Source: Ignavibacteria bacterium (GTDB lineage Bacteria > Bacteroidota > Ignavibacteria > OLB7). Taken from it: a stretch of DNA of 64,000 bases. The notes below the pieces were generated by a model, which was not told where the DNA came from, did not search any database, and worked only from the letters and a program-made list of their open reading frames with translations. The stretch lies in the NCBI GenBank assembly GCA_020635205.1, contig JACKAE010000005.1, positions 248,001 to 312,000 on the forward strand, in the 5' to 3' direction. A program made the translations under genes and the position numbers. Of the stretch, positions 26,131 through 34,992 are shown piece after piece; position 1 is the stretch's first letter, and each line of letters starts with the position of its first letter.

Positions 26131-26361
26131 ATGGATGATCTCATCAAAAAAGTAGCAGACAAAGTTGGTATTACTACAGAACAAGCCAAAGATGCTGTAG
26201 AAACAGTAATGAACTTTATGAAGGATAAATTCCCTGATATTGGAGATAAAGTAAAAGGACTCGTTTCTGGTCTGGATAAAGATGGTGACGGACTCGACAT
26301 GGGAGATGTGAAGAGTGCCGTTACTGGTCTCTTCGGCAAGAAAGATGAAGAGGGTGATTAA
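26131..26361 (+). CDS. Small acidic helical protein with an EF-hand-like loop
   Basis: 76 residues. Helical N-terminal part ('VADKVGITTEQAKDAVETV', 'FMKDKFPDIGDKVKGLV') resembling small DUF2267/DUF2780-like proteins, then a loop 'DKDGDGLDMGDV' with Asp at positions 1, 3 and 5 as in calcium-binding EF-hand or dockerin loops. No signal peptide. I do not know a function. A base composition a little richer in AT than its neighbours is visible. Confidence 0.65.
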   Translation: MDDLIKKVADKVGITTEQAKDAVETVMNFMKDKFPDIGDKVKGLVSGLDKDGDGLDMGDVKSAVTGLFGKKDEEGD

Positions 26362-26452
26362 TCAACGGTAGAAGTTCCCAAGGTGTGCAAGGGTAGAGAG
26401 AGGTGCTATCCTTGCACATCATTTACGTAAAATAGACCAACGCCAGATCGCC

Positions 26453-26917
26453 ATGACAGCTGAAGAACGTGCAGAGCAGATTGAGGCCATTCGCTCGTTG
26501 CCAGAGTTGCTGGAAAATGCTGTGGCAGACCTGAGTGATCGCCGCCTCGACACCTCCTACCGTGAAGGTGGGTGGACACGCCGCCAAGTTGTTCACCACA
26601 TTGCCGACTCACACCTGAACGGCTACACGCGGATGAAGCTGATCTTGACAGAGAACCGACCGACGTTGAAGCCCTACGATCAAGATGCGTGGGCTACCCT
26701 CTCTGATTCAACTCTTCCAGTTAAAGGAACGCTTGCGCTGCTGCGAGGACTTCACCAACGTTGGGGGGCTTTCCTCGACACGGTTAGGGATGATGAGTGG
26801 CATCGAGTTGCCGACCATCCAGAAGATGGGGAAGTGACGCTCGAAGAACTACTTAGAATTTACGCTTGGCACGGCATCCATCACCTGAACCAGATTATGT
26901 CGGAGAGTGCCTTTTAA
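26453..26917 (+). CDS. YfiT/DinB-family putative metal-dependent thiol transferase
   Basis: 154 residues. The YfiT-like signature is present: 'YREGGWTRRQVVHHIADSH' with the first His ligands and 'YAWHGIHHLNQI' with the last, giving the three-His metal site of the DinB superfamily. Bacillus relatives (BstA) are bacillithiol S-transferases. A low-molecular-weight thiol partner here is unknown. Second DinB-fold gene within 1 kb. Confidence 0.85.
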   Translation: MTAEERAEQIEAIRSLPELLENAVADLSDRRLDTSYREGGWTRRQVVHHIADSHLNGYTRMKLILTENRPTLKPYDQDAWATLSDSTLPVKGTLALLRGLHQRWGAFLDTVRDDEWHRVADHPEDGEVTLEELLRIYAWHGIHHLNQIMSESAF

Positions 26918-26977
26918 AAAGCCCTCTTCGTGGTAGGTGAAGATTTAGCGAAGCCGAGAGTAGGTCTTCTGATCTGT

Positions 26978-27016
26978 CGTGGTGGATATCGAATATCCCC
27001 GAAGGGAATACCACGG
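26978..27016. repeat. Hairpin element between convergent genes
   Basis: Outer arms CGTGGT/ACCACG enclose ATATCCCCGAAGGGAATA, itself nearly palindromic. Lies between the YfiT-like gene and recQ, which converge here. Could serve as a bidirectional terminator or be a dispersed element. Confidence 0.45.
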
Positions 27017-27131
27017 GTTATTTTGCAGAATATCGGCAACAGGATAGTTCTTCTCTACAAGACCTGCGAGACTCTTCACTCCGCTACGCTTCATTCAGAG
27101 TGACCAGGATAGTATTGTAGAGTCATTCCAG

Positions 27132-29303
27132 TCATCTCAACCGCAACATCCGTCCTCGCACCACCTTCAACTCTAACCAGGTCACGTTCTCTTCACCTAT
27201 CGTATCCATCACTGGACGGAGATACTCCAGACCATGCTTCAGGAACGCACCTTGAATTTGCCTTGCCTTTTCGTTCGGGACAATCCGATCAATATCTTGA
27301 ATCAATCCGTGGAGGACAGCATCGGAGATATGATCCTCGATTGTCCTCAACGTGATATCCCGTTCAGCCGCAATCTCTTCAGGTGAAAGGCCACGGTTGA
27401 AGAGTTCTCCCGTGATCTCCGCACTCTCCGAAAGCTCTCCAACTTCTACAGTTATTCTCGGTGATGGCGTCGTGATCTGCGTTCCCTTCACTCCCGGATT
27501 CTCTTCCACAAACCTACCGACCAATTCAAGGAACGCTCTGCCATACCGATTCGCCTTCACATCTCCTACGCCACTGATTTGCAAGAGATCATCATGGTTC
27601 AGTGGCATCCTCTGCGCCATCTCCTGCAATGTCTTATCTCCAAAAATCACGTAGGGAGGAACGTTCTGCCGATCTGCGGTTCGCTTGCGAAGTGAGCGGA
27701 GTTGACCGAAGAGAATCTGTTCCGTTTCGGAGAGCACTTCCTTCCCCTTCGCTTTCTGATTCCCCTTCTTCTCTGGTCGTCGTGTCCGCTGCAGCTCTAC
27801 GCTCCGTTCATTTCGGAGCACTTCCCAACCCTTCTCCGTAACGCTCAGCGTGTTAAAGGCTTCTATCCGTTGGCGCAGATAACCTTCAGAAACCAGAGCA
27901 GTGGCAAGCCAACGCCACTCTGTTGTCGGCTGATCTTTTCCCACTCCCCACGTTGGAAGCAGGTGGTGGCGGTTGCCGATAATCTTTGTCGCCTCAGAAC
28001 CGCGCAACACATCAATTGTGTAGGAGATGCCGAAGCTCTCCTTCAGCCGGACAACACAGGAGAGGAGTTTCTGTGCCATTGTTGTGGCGTCGAAGAATTC
28101 GGAGAGAGAAGGGTTCAGGCAATTGTCGCACGCGCCGCAGTTCTCCTCTGGGTAATCTTCGCCGAAGTGAGAGAGGAGCACTTTCCTTCGACATTTCCCC
28201 GACTCAGCGTAGGCGGTAATTTCATCTAAACTTGAGAGTGCAACAGCACGTTCTTGCGGGTCGACCATCTCCGTGATGAAGTGGAGAACCTTGCTTCGGT
28301 CACCACTACTGTAGAGGAGGAGACAGTCGGATGGGAGTCCATCCCGTCCTGCACGACCAATCTCTTGGTAGTAGCTCATCATATTCTTCGGCAGGTTGTA
28401 GTGGATCACATACCGCACATTCGATTTGTCGATCCCCATGCCGAAGGCAATCGTTGCGCAAATCACATCTACCTCATCCCTCTCGAACATCTCCTGATGT
28501 TTTGTTCGACTCTCCCGATTCAATCCAGCGTGGTAGGGGAGTGCACGATAGCCTTGTCTCTCGAGCCGTTCTGCCAACTTCTCCGTGGCAGCCCGGCTCA
28601 TGCAGTAGATAATACCCGACTCACCCGGAAAGCGATTCACCAAATCGAAAATCTGACTCACCCCACTTTTATGCTGCACACTGATATTCAGGTTCGGTCG
28701 GTCGAAGCTCGCTACGTAGGTCTTCGCATTGTTCCCCAGCCGGAGTTGCTCCAGAATGTCGGCTCGCACTCGCTGGTTGGCAGTGGCGGTCATCGCAATC
28801 ACCGGAACGTTCGGGTAACGATCCCGGAGCGTTGAGAGATTCCGGTAGTCAACCCGGAAGTCGTGTCCCCACTCGCTGATACAGTGGGCTTCATCGACCG
28901 CAATCAGTGAGAGCGTAGCACGATCCAGTAGGTCGAGCGTTGCCGGCAGCAATAGACGTTCTGGAGCCAAGTAGAGAAGTTTGATCTTCCCCTGAAGGGC
29001 ATCACTCTTCCGCTGTTCAATCTCACTATAGTCGAGCGAACTGTTGATAAACGTCGCCGGAACCCCGGCAGCTTGCAGGGCATCTACCTGATCTTTCATC
29101 AGAGCGATAAGCGGGGAGACAACAACGGTAAGTCCGGGAAGCAGTAGAGCAGGCAACTGATAGCAGAGAGACTTCCCCCCACCAGTCGGCATCAACACAA
29201 ACGAGTTATCTCCGGCAACCACACCGGAGATAATCTCCTCCTGCAGAGGCCGAAACTCAGAATACCCAAAATAGTGCTGAAGCGTAGCGCGAAGATTATT
29301 CAT
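27132..29303 (-). CDS. recQ: ATP-dependent DNA helicase RecQ
   Basis: 723 residues, complete RecQ architecture. Superfamily 2 helicase with Q-motif ('GYSEFRPLQ'), Walker A G41-G-G-K44-S, DEAH box D137-E-A-H140 and 'QEIGRAGRDG'. Next come the four-Cys zinc motif ('GKCRRKVLLSHFG', 'NCGACDNC'), the winged helix, an HRDC domain (about 535-610) and a C-terminal extension with a helix-turn-helix ('GLSPEEIAAERDITLRTIED') typical of the longer RecQ forms. It unwinds 3'-5' in recombinational repair. Opens the accessory region; transcribed toward the YfiT-like gene. Confidence 0.96.
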   Translation of the reverse strand: MNNLRATLQHYFGYSEFRPLQEEIISGVVAGDNSFVLMPTGGGKSLCYQLPALLLPGLTVVVSPLIALMKDQVDALQAAGVPATFINSSLDYSEIEQRKSDALQGKIKLLYLAPERLLLPATLDLLDRATLSLIAVDEAHCISEWGHDFRVDYRNLSTLRDRYPNVPVIAMTATANQRVRADILEQLRLGNNAKTYVASFDRPNLNISVQHKSGVSQIFDLVNRFPGESGIIYCMSRAATEKLAERLERQGYRALPYHAGLNRESRTKHQEMFERDEVDVICATIAFGMGIDKSNVRYVIHYNLPKNMMSYYQEIGRAGRDGLPSDCLLLYSSGDRSKVLHFITEMVDPQERAVALSSLDEITAYAESGKCRRKVLLSHFGEDYPEENCGACDNCLNPSLSEFFDATTMAQKLLSCVVRLKESFGISYTIDVLRGSEATKIIGNRHHLLPTWGVGKDQPTTEWRWLATALVSEGYLRQRIEAFNTLSVTEKGWEVLRNERSVELQRTRRPEKKGNQKAKGKEVLSETEQILFGQLRSLRKRTADRQNVPPYVIFGDKTLQEMAQRMPLNHDDLLQISGVGDVKANRYGRAFLELVGRFVEENPGVKGTQITTPSPRITVEVGELSESAEITGELFNRGLSPEEIAAERDITLRTIEDHISDAVLHGLIQDIDRIVPNEKARQIQGAFLKHGLEYLRPVMDTIGEENVTWLELKVVRGRMLRLR

Positions 29304-29815
29304 GATCGTTTTGAGGTTTTGTGGGTGATGTTGCGATGGGGGAAGATACGGTTTCCTGAAATCTGAAAGCCTTTGCTATTTTCTTAATACATCCCAATTA
29401 GCCAGTGGGAGGCGGATTCATAGTTGTCCTTCGTAATTCCGTTGGAATCGGGATGGTAGATGTAGGGTATCGGGTGACATAGGGAGAGTAGAGGGGCGAG
29501 GTCTGTTGAAGAGGAAATGGGACGACGTGGTTCCGTTCTGTTTGTGCATACCCGACGCGGTTGCGGAAGATCGAGATGTGGGGGCTCGACAGAGATAGAA
29601 GGGAACGCTCGGAGTGTCTGACAGCTTGCCGCAGGCTGTCAGACACTCCGAGAACATCAGAAATGCCTGTGATGTGTGAAGATCATCTTCCGAAGGGGAT
29701 TCATAACTGCTATAATGGAAGCATAGTCTTGCAAGTTGCGGATACGAATGTCTGGGTATCAGGGATAACGGTTCTATATCCCTTGCCGCAACCACATTGT
29801 TAGATTGTCTGCTAC
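29304..29815. other. Gene-free, repeat-rich stretch upstream of recQ
   Basis: About 500 bases with only short open frames, none with a convincing protein or start. It contains the long palindrome described separately and purine-rich filler. A TATCTTCC word near 29347 on the minus strand could be a degenerate -7 element for recQ, but no -33 partner is visible. Confidence 0.5.
29608..29652. repeat. 18-bp perfect inverted repeat
   Basis: Left arm CTCGGAGTGTCTGACAGC (29608-29625), nine-base loop, right arm its exact complement (29635-29652). No T-run on either side, so it is not a classical terminator. It is the longest perfect palindrome I saw in the window. Confidence 0.85.
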
Positions 29816-30349
29816 CTAAAGAACAAAAGTAATGCCTGCTCCTCCCGATGCTATCACTGAGTTCCCTCCAAGTTCTAGATGAACCGCAATGTTATCGTTG
29901 AAGTAGTAGCGTCCACCGATTATAACGCCGATTCCAAAGCCACCAGCTCCGCTTCCACTATAGATCTCTCCTGAGTTGGAGGTAGTCTTTGTATTCCATA
30001 TGTAGTATCCGGCGGTTGCTCCAGCATACAGATCATATTCAGAAGGAATCTTGAGAACTCTGTCGAAATAGTACTTTCCTGCTCCGCTAAATCCTATAAT
30101 TGTATGCTGCCAGCTTGATCTATAGGATGCCGTGTTATAGGATTCACCAATAGATTGATAGCTACCCCCTATGCCGATGTTGAAATCTCTGCTAGCGTTG
30201 AATTCTACAGATCCATATATCGGTACACCCCATCCGGACATGCCAACCCCGACGTTGATTCTGGTGTGGGATAGCTGAGTGGCATCTTGAGCAAGTGTAG
30301 ATGAACCTGTAATCATCACAGAGTAAATAAAAATTAGAATCTTTTTCAT
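29816..30349 (-). CDS. Small outer-membrane beta-barrel protein
   Basis: 177 residues. Cleavable signal peptide (about 1-20, ending 'STLAQ'), then alternating amphipathic strands with aromatic girdles ('IGIGGSYQSIG', 'HTIIGFSGAGKYYF') and a C-terminal strand ending in 'GGAGITFVL'. Hydrophobic residue at the last position is usual for BAM-assembled barrels. Probably eight strands. Function unknown. The next gene on the same strand is an envelope lipoprotein. Confidence 0.75.
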   Translation of the reverse strand: MKKILIFIYSVMITGSSTLAQDATQLSHTRINVGVGMSGWGVPIYGSVEFNASRDFNIGIGGSYQSIGESYNTASYRSSWQHTIIGFSGAGKYYFDRVLKIPSEYDLYAGATAGYYIWNTKTTSNSGEIYSGSGAGGFGIGVIIGGRYYFNDNIAVHLELGGNSVIASGGAGITFVL

Positions 30350-30446
30350 GTGTGTTGTGTGGTATTAATAAATATGTTGATCTTTAGCAAACGTGTACCT
30401 TTATCAAGTGACATGTTGATCTGCTTCTGCTGAGATATTCATGATT

Positions 30447-31487
30447 CTACAATTCTATGTAGAGTGGGATTTGAAGCGTTAAACTCTTTGGGAGTGAGAC
30501 TATAACAGAGGTTATTAGCGAAGTCCCAGGAGCAAATATTCCGTTAGAGCGTGAAACTGTCCATCGAATGCGATAGAAGTATGCTCTCCCTCGTAAGATG
30601 TTTCCAAGACTTCCGTAAAATGAGATAAGCTGTTGGGCATCACTGGTTTGCATGAACGCACCACTAGTTTGGTGAGCTATCATCCCAAGTAATGTCCTAT
30701 CTGTCCCGTCTCCGAGTCCGACAGTGAAAATTTTCACTCCCAAGAGATTCGCATGGTCAATAACATCGTCAGGATTCAAATGTCCTTCTGTATCCTGACC
30801 GTCAGTAAAAAGGATCAATGCCTTATTGGGGGTCGGTGCACTGTCGGCAAGAAAAGATGTCATTGAGTACGCAGAGAGATAAAGGGGCGTGCCTCCACCA
30901 ATCAAGTTTTTGAGCGATTGTGCTGCTTCGTAGAAACTAGAACCATCACTTGTAAAACTTCCCCAGTATGTAACCGGTTCGTGCTTTAGCCTTCCCCCCT
31001 GCGAGAATGCCGATAGAAGCACATAGTCCGTACTATCAACTGCTCCCAAGAACGTTGTTGCCGCATCAATACGGGCATTCCGAGGGTCTGTGCTGAGTAT
31101 GCTTCCGCTTTGATCCAGAAGCAAAACAGCTGAATATGGTTGCTCTTCCTGCATGTAGTTGGTTGAAAACTCAGACTGGGCAAATCTCAAAAAGACGGAG
31201 TCGCGTGAAGTGACTCCATTCAAAATGTCGTGGCTCCACTTGCTCAGGATGTTAAAGTCTTTGGATTTTCGGGATGTAATAGAGTGGCTGCTTCCATCAA
31301 ACAGAACGATGTCGGCTTCGAACTCTACAGTTGAACCTGTGTTCTTTACAACTGTTGTCTTGAGTACTGCTCCACTCGGAGGGTTGGTTGTGTAATCTTC
31401 AGCAGGTGCAACAGGAGACTCTTTAGAACATGCTCCAAGAAAGAGTGAAAGAACAATGGTGAAGTGCAATGTGTAGTGTCTTTTCAT
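30447..31487 (-). CDS. VWA-domain lipoprotein
   Basis: 346 residues from the ATG at 31487; a longer frame starts at 31517 but the signal peptide fits the later start. Lipobox 'FLGAC', then a von Willebrand factor A domain with the metal-ion site D125-Q-S-G-S129, a downstream Thr ('GGGTPLYLSAY') and Asp ('ILFTDGQDTEG'). VWA domains bind protein partners through Mg2+. The C-terminal 70 residues ('YFYRIRWTVSRSNGIFAPG' onward) form an extra beta domain. It may display a binding module at the cell surface. AT-richer than the core genes. Confidence 0.8.
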   Translation of the reverse strand: MKRHYTLHFTIVLSLFLGACSKESPVAPAEDYTTNPPSGAVLKTTVVKNTGSTVEFEADIVLFDGSSHSITSRKSKDFNILSKWSHDILNGVTSRDSVFLRFAQSEFSTNYMQEEQPYSAVLLLDQSGSILSTDPRNARIDAATTFLGAVDSTDYVLLSAFSQGGRLKHEPVTYWGSFTSDGSSFYEAAQSLKNLIGGGTPLYLSAYSMTSFLADSAPTPNKALILFTDGQDTEGHLNPDDVIDHANLLGVKIFTVGLGDGTDRTLLGMIAHQTSGAFMQTSDAQQLISFYGSLGNILRGRAYFYRIRWTVSRSNGIFAPGTSLITSVIVSLPKSLTLQIPLYIEL

Positions 31488-31804
31488 AGTTGTCATTCTT
31501 GTTATAGTAATTATCATTGAAGTATTGCTGCTACAACGAAGTTCTACCTTGACATTATCTTTGGCATAGAATTGATTAATCGATGAGATGTCTTACGATA
31601 AAAGTAGTGTCCCATCGATAGGCTGTCACTACTACATATCTACTACGAGTTCATCTTGCCTCGTTATTCTTGTATGGAAATAATCTCAAGAGAGATATGA
31701 AGGAGATTATGGGGATCATTTTTTTCTCTTCCTTCTATCTATTCTCCAATCAGCCGTATATTCTTCAGTAAATCAGATGCTACCGAATACTATCACAGGC
31801 TCTC
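31488..31804. other. Intergenic DNA between VWA gene and decayed methylase
   Basis: About 320 AT-rich bases. I see no gene, strong hairpin or repeat of the families described here. It should hold the promoter of the VWA gene on the minus strand. Confidence 0.4.
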
Positions 31805-33082
31805 ATGATTCGTTCTGATGAACTCTCACTCTTCTCCGAATCTTGGATTGAATTGATTTGGTGGAATGCCTTCGCTATAAGGCTGAGCGTGACAGCGAGC
31901 TCCTCGCTGCTCTACAACGTTGGGACGAACGACGATTTCTGAAAGAAACCTCCGATGAGGTTGGCTTTATCGATCACTTCTTTAAACGACTTTGGAACTA
32001 TCGAGCAAATGGCGAAGTGGAAAACGGGCAGCCCTTCTCCTTGTGGCCGAAGTTCCCCGTGATCGGTGCGGGAGAACGTGGTGGAACCGGACAGGCCGAC
32101 CTCGCTCTCGGATATTTTGGTAGTGTGCCCGGAGGAACAGAAATACCTCAGGTACTCTGCGAGTTGAAGGATATTCGCTCTGGCCTCGATGCTCCCCAAC
32201 ATTGATAAGCAGGAAGTCCCGAAGCTTCTGATACCACGTTTGATTCAACGATTGTTTTGCACTATCGATAGTGAAGGGGAATTCTATCTCGACAATGTGG
32301 ATGTTGGAGGAATACTGCCGACTTCCGTGAGCGAACTTGCATATCTGGCCGGTATCTTGAATTCACCTGTTCCGAACTTTGTCTGGAGATATATTTCCAA
32401 GCCATTCCAAAACGACTACCGTTCAGCCAACAAACAATTCATCGCTCCACTCCCCATTCCCGAGGCAACACCAAAGCAGATAACTGAAGTGGGAGATCGG
32501 GCAAAAGAGTTGCAGCAGCTTCACACAAGGTACAACGAGCACCTTCAAGAAGCAGCCAATGCAAGCCTGACAAGCGAAACGAGTCGTGGATTTGGGCCGA
32601 CCTCAGAAGAGATGCAAATGCTTGGAAAGGGGAGGCTCCAGAAGAACTCACGGCACGAGAAAAAACAGCCTGGGCCAAGCAACATCGTGAAGCACTTCTG
32701 GAATCGCACTACGCCAAAATCGACCCACGGCTCCGTCCGGGGGCAACCCTCACTGCTGAATTCTCTCGTGGAGAACTTCAACTCTACGCCGACGGCATAC
32801 CGGTAATCACCGGAATCTACCTCGATGCCGAAGAGGGAAAGTGGGTCAATGGCAACAGATTGCTCGCCGCACAAACGTGACAGAAAAGTTCACAGCCAAG
32901 AAACTTCTTTCCTCTCTCCTCGCACTACCGAAAACACCGCACTAAAAGCTCAAATCGAGCACTTACACACCAACATCGAACAACTGAAAGCAGAAATCGA
33001 AGAGAAAGAGAATCTCCTGAACGAGGTAATCTACCAACTATATGACTTGGATGAGGAGGAGAGGAGTGTAGTAGATGTGTAG
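31805..33082 (+). pseudogene. Decayed type II (Eco57I-like) restriction-modification methylase
   Basis: Pieces of one large protein are spread over shifting frames. N-terminal part (frame from about 31858) ends in 'CELKDIRSGLDAPQ', which in intact relatives is followed by several hundred residues of methylase core. Here it jumps directly to a C-terminal target-recognition part at about 32190 ('LYDNVDVGG'-like 'YLDNVDVGG', 'ISKPFQNDYRSANKQFIAPL'). Further frameshifts lie near 32580 (continuing 'WIWADLRRDANAWKG'), near 32877 and near 32930 (ending 'LNEVIYQLYDLDEEER'). The SAM-binding and NPPY motifs are absent, so it is certainly inactive. Confidence 0.85.
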
Positions 33083-33363
33083 TAGGTAATAGGGAGTCGA
33101 ATGTGGGTACTATTGTGGCTATGAGAATCGCACTTCACAATGTACTTGGTTATTGAAGCCAGTAAGTCGAGTGTGAAGGCACTCAGGAACAAGAACGCAA
33201 TTGTTGTCAAATAATTAACAAGAGAGTGCGAGCAGCAAGTTCTTCTTTCCACAATCTAATTCCCCAAGACGATAGTTGTTCGGAGTTGTTCCCTTGCTGA
33301 AGAATACAAGTAGAATGTATGCACTCAAAATGCTAATAGAAATTAAAATTCATTAGAGGTGAC
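33083..33363. other. AT-rich leader region before the protease pair
   Basis: About 280 bases, AT-rich toward the right end. No gene or repeat recognised. AGAGGTG at 33355-33361, two to three bases before ATG 33364, is a possible but rather close ribosome site. Confidence 0.4.
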
Positions 33364-34500
33364 ATGCCTATTCGAGGAAATCCTTTGATCTATAAGGGAC
33401 AAGGAAAAGATTGGGGGCACTTAGATGCGAGTGAAATGCCAATTGACGTAAGCTCAGTTAATATTAGTGCGTTCCCTACTCGTGCATACTTTTGGCCTGA
33501 ATCAAATGAATATGCATTGACTGTTACTGAGGTTGACACCGACAATCGTTTAGATATTCAAAATTTACGATCAAGTATCCCACTTGATCTACATGTCATT
33601 ATCCCATCAGAATCCTTTAAGTGCAAGGCCTGTGTGGATATATTAGCAACACAGAAAATATTCGACTCTTTAGGGTGGGGAATCAGGTTGAGGAATGTGA
33701 ATTTTGAGTATAATCCTGGCTTATGCAATACCCTTTGCGATTCCAGTGATTCGCGTTTGAAAGAAATTTCAAGACCCAATAGTAATACACTTAATGTCTT
33801 CTACTGCTCTAATGTTAAGGTAAACATCCGTGAAAAAGGTGAAAAACAAAGCTCTGCATACGGCAATGCAGGGCAAGGCTTTGTTATGTTGGGATTTGCA
33901 TCTTCCCCTCACCTTATGGCCCATGAGCTTTTACACACAATGGGCATGAAAGATATCACTGATGAGAACCTCTCTCATTATTTTTTGTCGCAGTTCTCGT
34001 TAAGCCGAACAACTATTACTGGTGGGCAAATAGCCTGTTCTCATTATTATCGATATTCGATTGTAGCTAATGGATCGTGTGAATGTGACTTCCCAGGTTC
34101 TATCGATCCTTGTTTGCCGTCAGCAGTATCTATGCCTGAACGCTCTCTAACTACGGGAAGGGCTGAATTCTTGAGTTCTACTGATCAACTTCTTACTCTC
34201 GATTGTTCATACACTCCAATAGATACTACCTTTGCGAGTTGGGTTGATGAAGAGCAGGCTGATCGTCTCATCGGAATTTTAAGTGAAGCTTCAGAACGTG
34301 AAATGATAGAAGAACAAGATTTTATAGAGTCTTGGGTTTCTTTTATTAGAGATGCATACAACGATTTATGGGACAACCTTTTTCCAAGAACCAACGGGGA
34401 AAATTGCCGATTGTATATACAAGAATCACTATATCGTGTTTTATGTAGAGGGCTAATAATCTTAGTGGAAAGTAATAGAGAATTCTTCACTTCTGAATAA
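33364..34500 (+). CDS. Cys-rich putative zinc metalloprotease with a snapalysin-type HExxHxxGxxD motif
   Basis: 378 residues, AT-rich relative to the core genome. The motif H187-E-L-L-H191-T-M-G194-M-K-D197 matches the metzincin pattern with Asp as third zinc ligand, as in snapalysin (M7). Glu188 would be the base. No signal peptide or membrane helix is seen, yet there are over a dozen Cys residues, many in pairs ('CKAC', 'CNTLC', 'CEC'), which is odd for a cytosolic protein; export by a nonclassical route or a zinc-rich fold are alternatives. I recognise no family outside the motif. The next gene, 12 bases on, is likely its partner. Confidence 0.65.
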   Translation: MPIRGNPLIYKGQGKDWGHLDASEMPIDVSSVNISAFPTRAYFWPESNEYALTVTEVDTDNRLDIQNLRSSIPLDLHVIIPSESFKCKACVDILATQKIFDSLGWGIRLRNVNFEYNPGLCNTLCDSSDSRLKEISRPNSNTLNVFYCSNVKVNIREKGEKQSSAYGNAGQGFVMLGFASSPHLMAHELLHTMGMKDITDENLSHYFLSQFSLSRTTITGGQIACSHYYRYSIVANGSCECDFPGSIDPCLPSAVSMPERSLTTGRAEFLSSTDQLLTLDCSYTPIDTTFASWVDEEQADRLIGILSEASEREMIEEQDFIESWVSFIRDAYNDLWDNLFPRTNGENCRLYIQESLYRVLCRGLIILVESNREFFTSE

Positions 34501-34512
34501 AACAATAGAAAT

Positions 34513-34953
34513 ATGCCTGAAGTTGTATTTGATGCGGGAACGCATAGTCTGAAACTTGAAATTCCCAGTGATTTATGGGGGTATATCTATATCCGATTTA
34601 TAGATGTCAATCGGGTAAGAAGTATCAAGTTGTATGCTGTCTCGTCAGTTGGAGTTCAATCACTTATACACGAGTGGATATCATGTGACTATCCTTATTT
34701 GAGTGATACAACACACTTGGTTTATAAGGAATTGCCTCCGGCGTATGATGGCTCATATTATCGTATTGTACCAGAATACCATCCAACGTCTATCTGTTCT
34801 GCCCCATCTCCTACTAATACGCTATATGCTGCCCCAAGCAATTCAGTAATATTCCCAGCATCCGATTATTATCATTCGGCATGGGATTTTGATTTTGATG
34901 GCACAAAAACACAAATTATTATTGTTATGGAGAAAGATCGTGGTGGTGGCTAA
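34513..34953 (+). CDS. Unknown beta-rich protein paired with the protease
   Basis: 146 residues, 12 bases downstream of the protease gene with similar low GC. Predominantly beta ('HSLKLEIPSDLWGYIYIRF', 'SIKLYAVSSVGVQSL'), many Tyr and Ser, and an acidic C-terminal stretch 'AWDFDFDGTKTQIIIVME'. No signal peptide, no recognised family. Could be an inhibitor, substrate or structural partner of the protease; that is inferred only from the gene pair. Confidence 0.6.
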   Translation: MPEVVFDAGTHSLKLEIPSDLWGYIYIRFIDVNRVRSIKLYAVSSVGVQSLIHEWISCDYPYLSDTTHLVYKELPPAYDGSYYRIVPEYHPTSICSAPSPTNTLYAAPSNSVIFPASDYYHSAWDFDFDGTKTQIIIVMEKDRGGG

Positions 34954-34960
34954 TATTAAT

Positions 34961-34981
34961 TTCTGCCAATAACTGGCAGAA
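34961..34981. terminator. Bidirectional hairpin between convergent genes
   Basis: TTCTGCCA/TGGCAGAA with a five-base loop, followed by T-rich sequence on + and preceded by A/T-rich sequence on -, exactly between the convergent ends at 34953 and 34993. Confidence 0.7.
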
Positions 34982-34992
34982 TTTCTTCATAG

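Noticed and set aside
29398..29803. Short minus- and plus-strand frames in the recQ upstream gap
   Set aside because: They overlap the long palindrome, lack motifs, and have composition of random sequence.
33031..33252. 73-codon minus-strand frame
   Set aside because: Hydrophobic by chance; overlaps the end of the decayed methylase and lacks a ribosome site.
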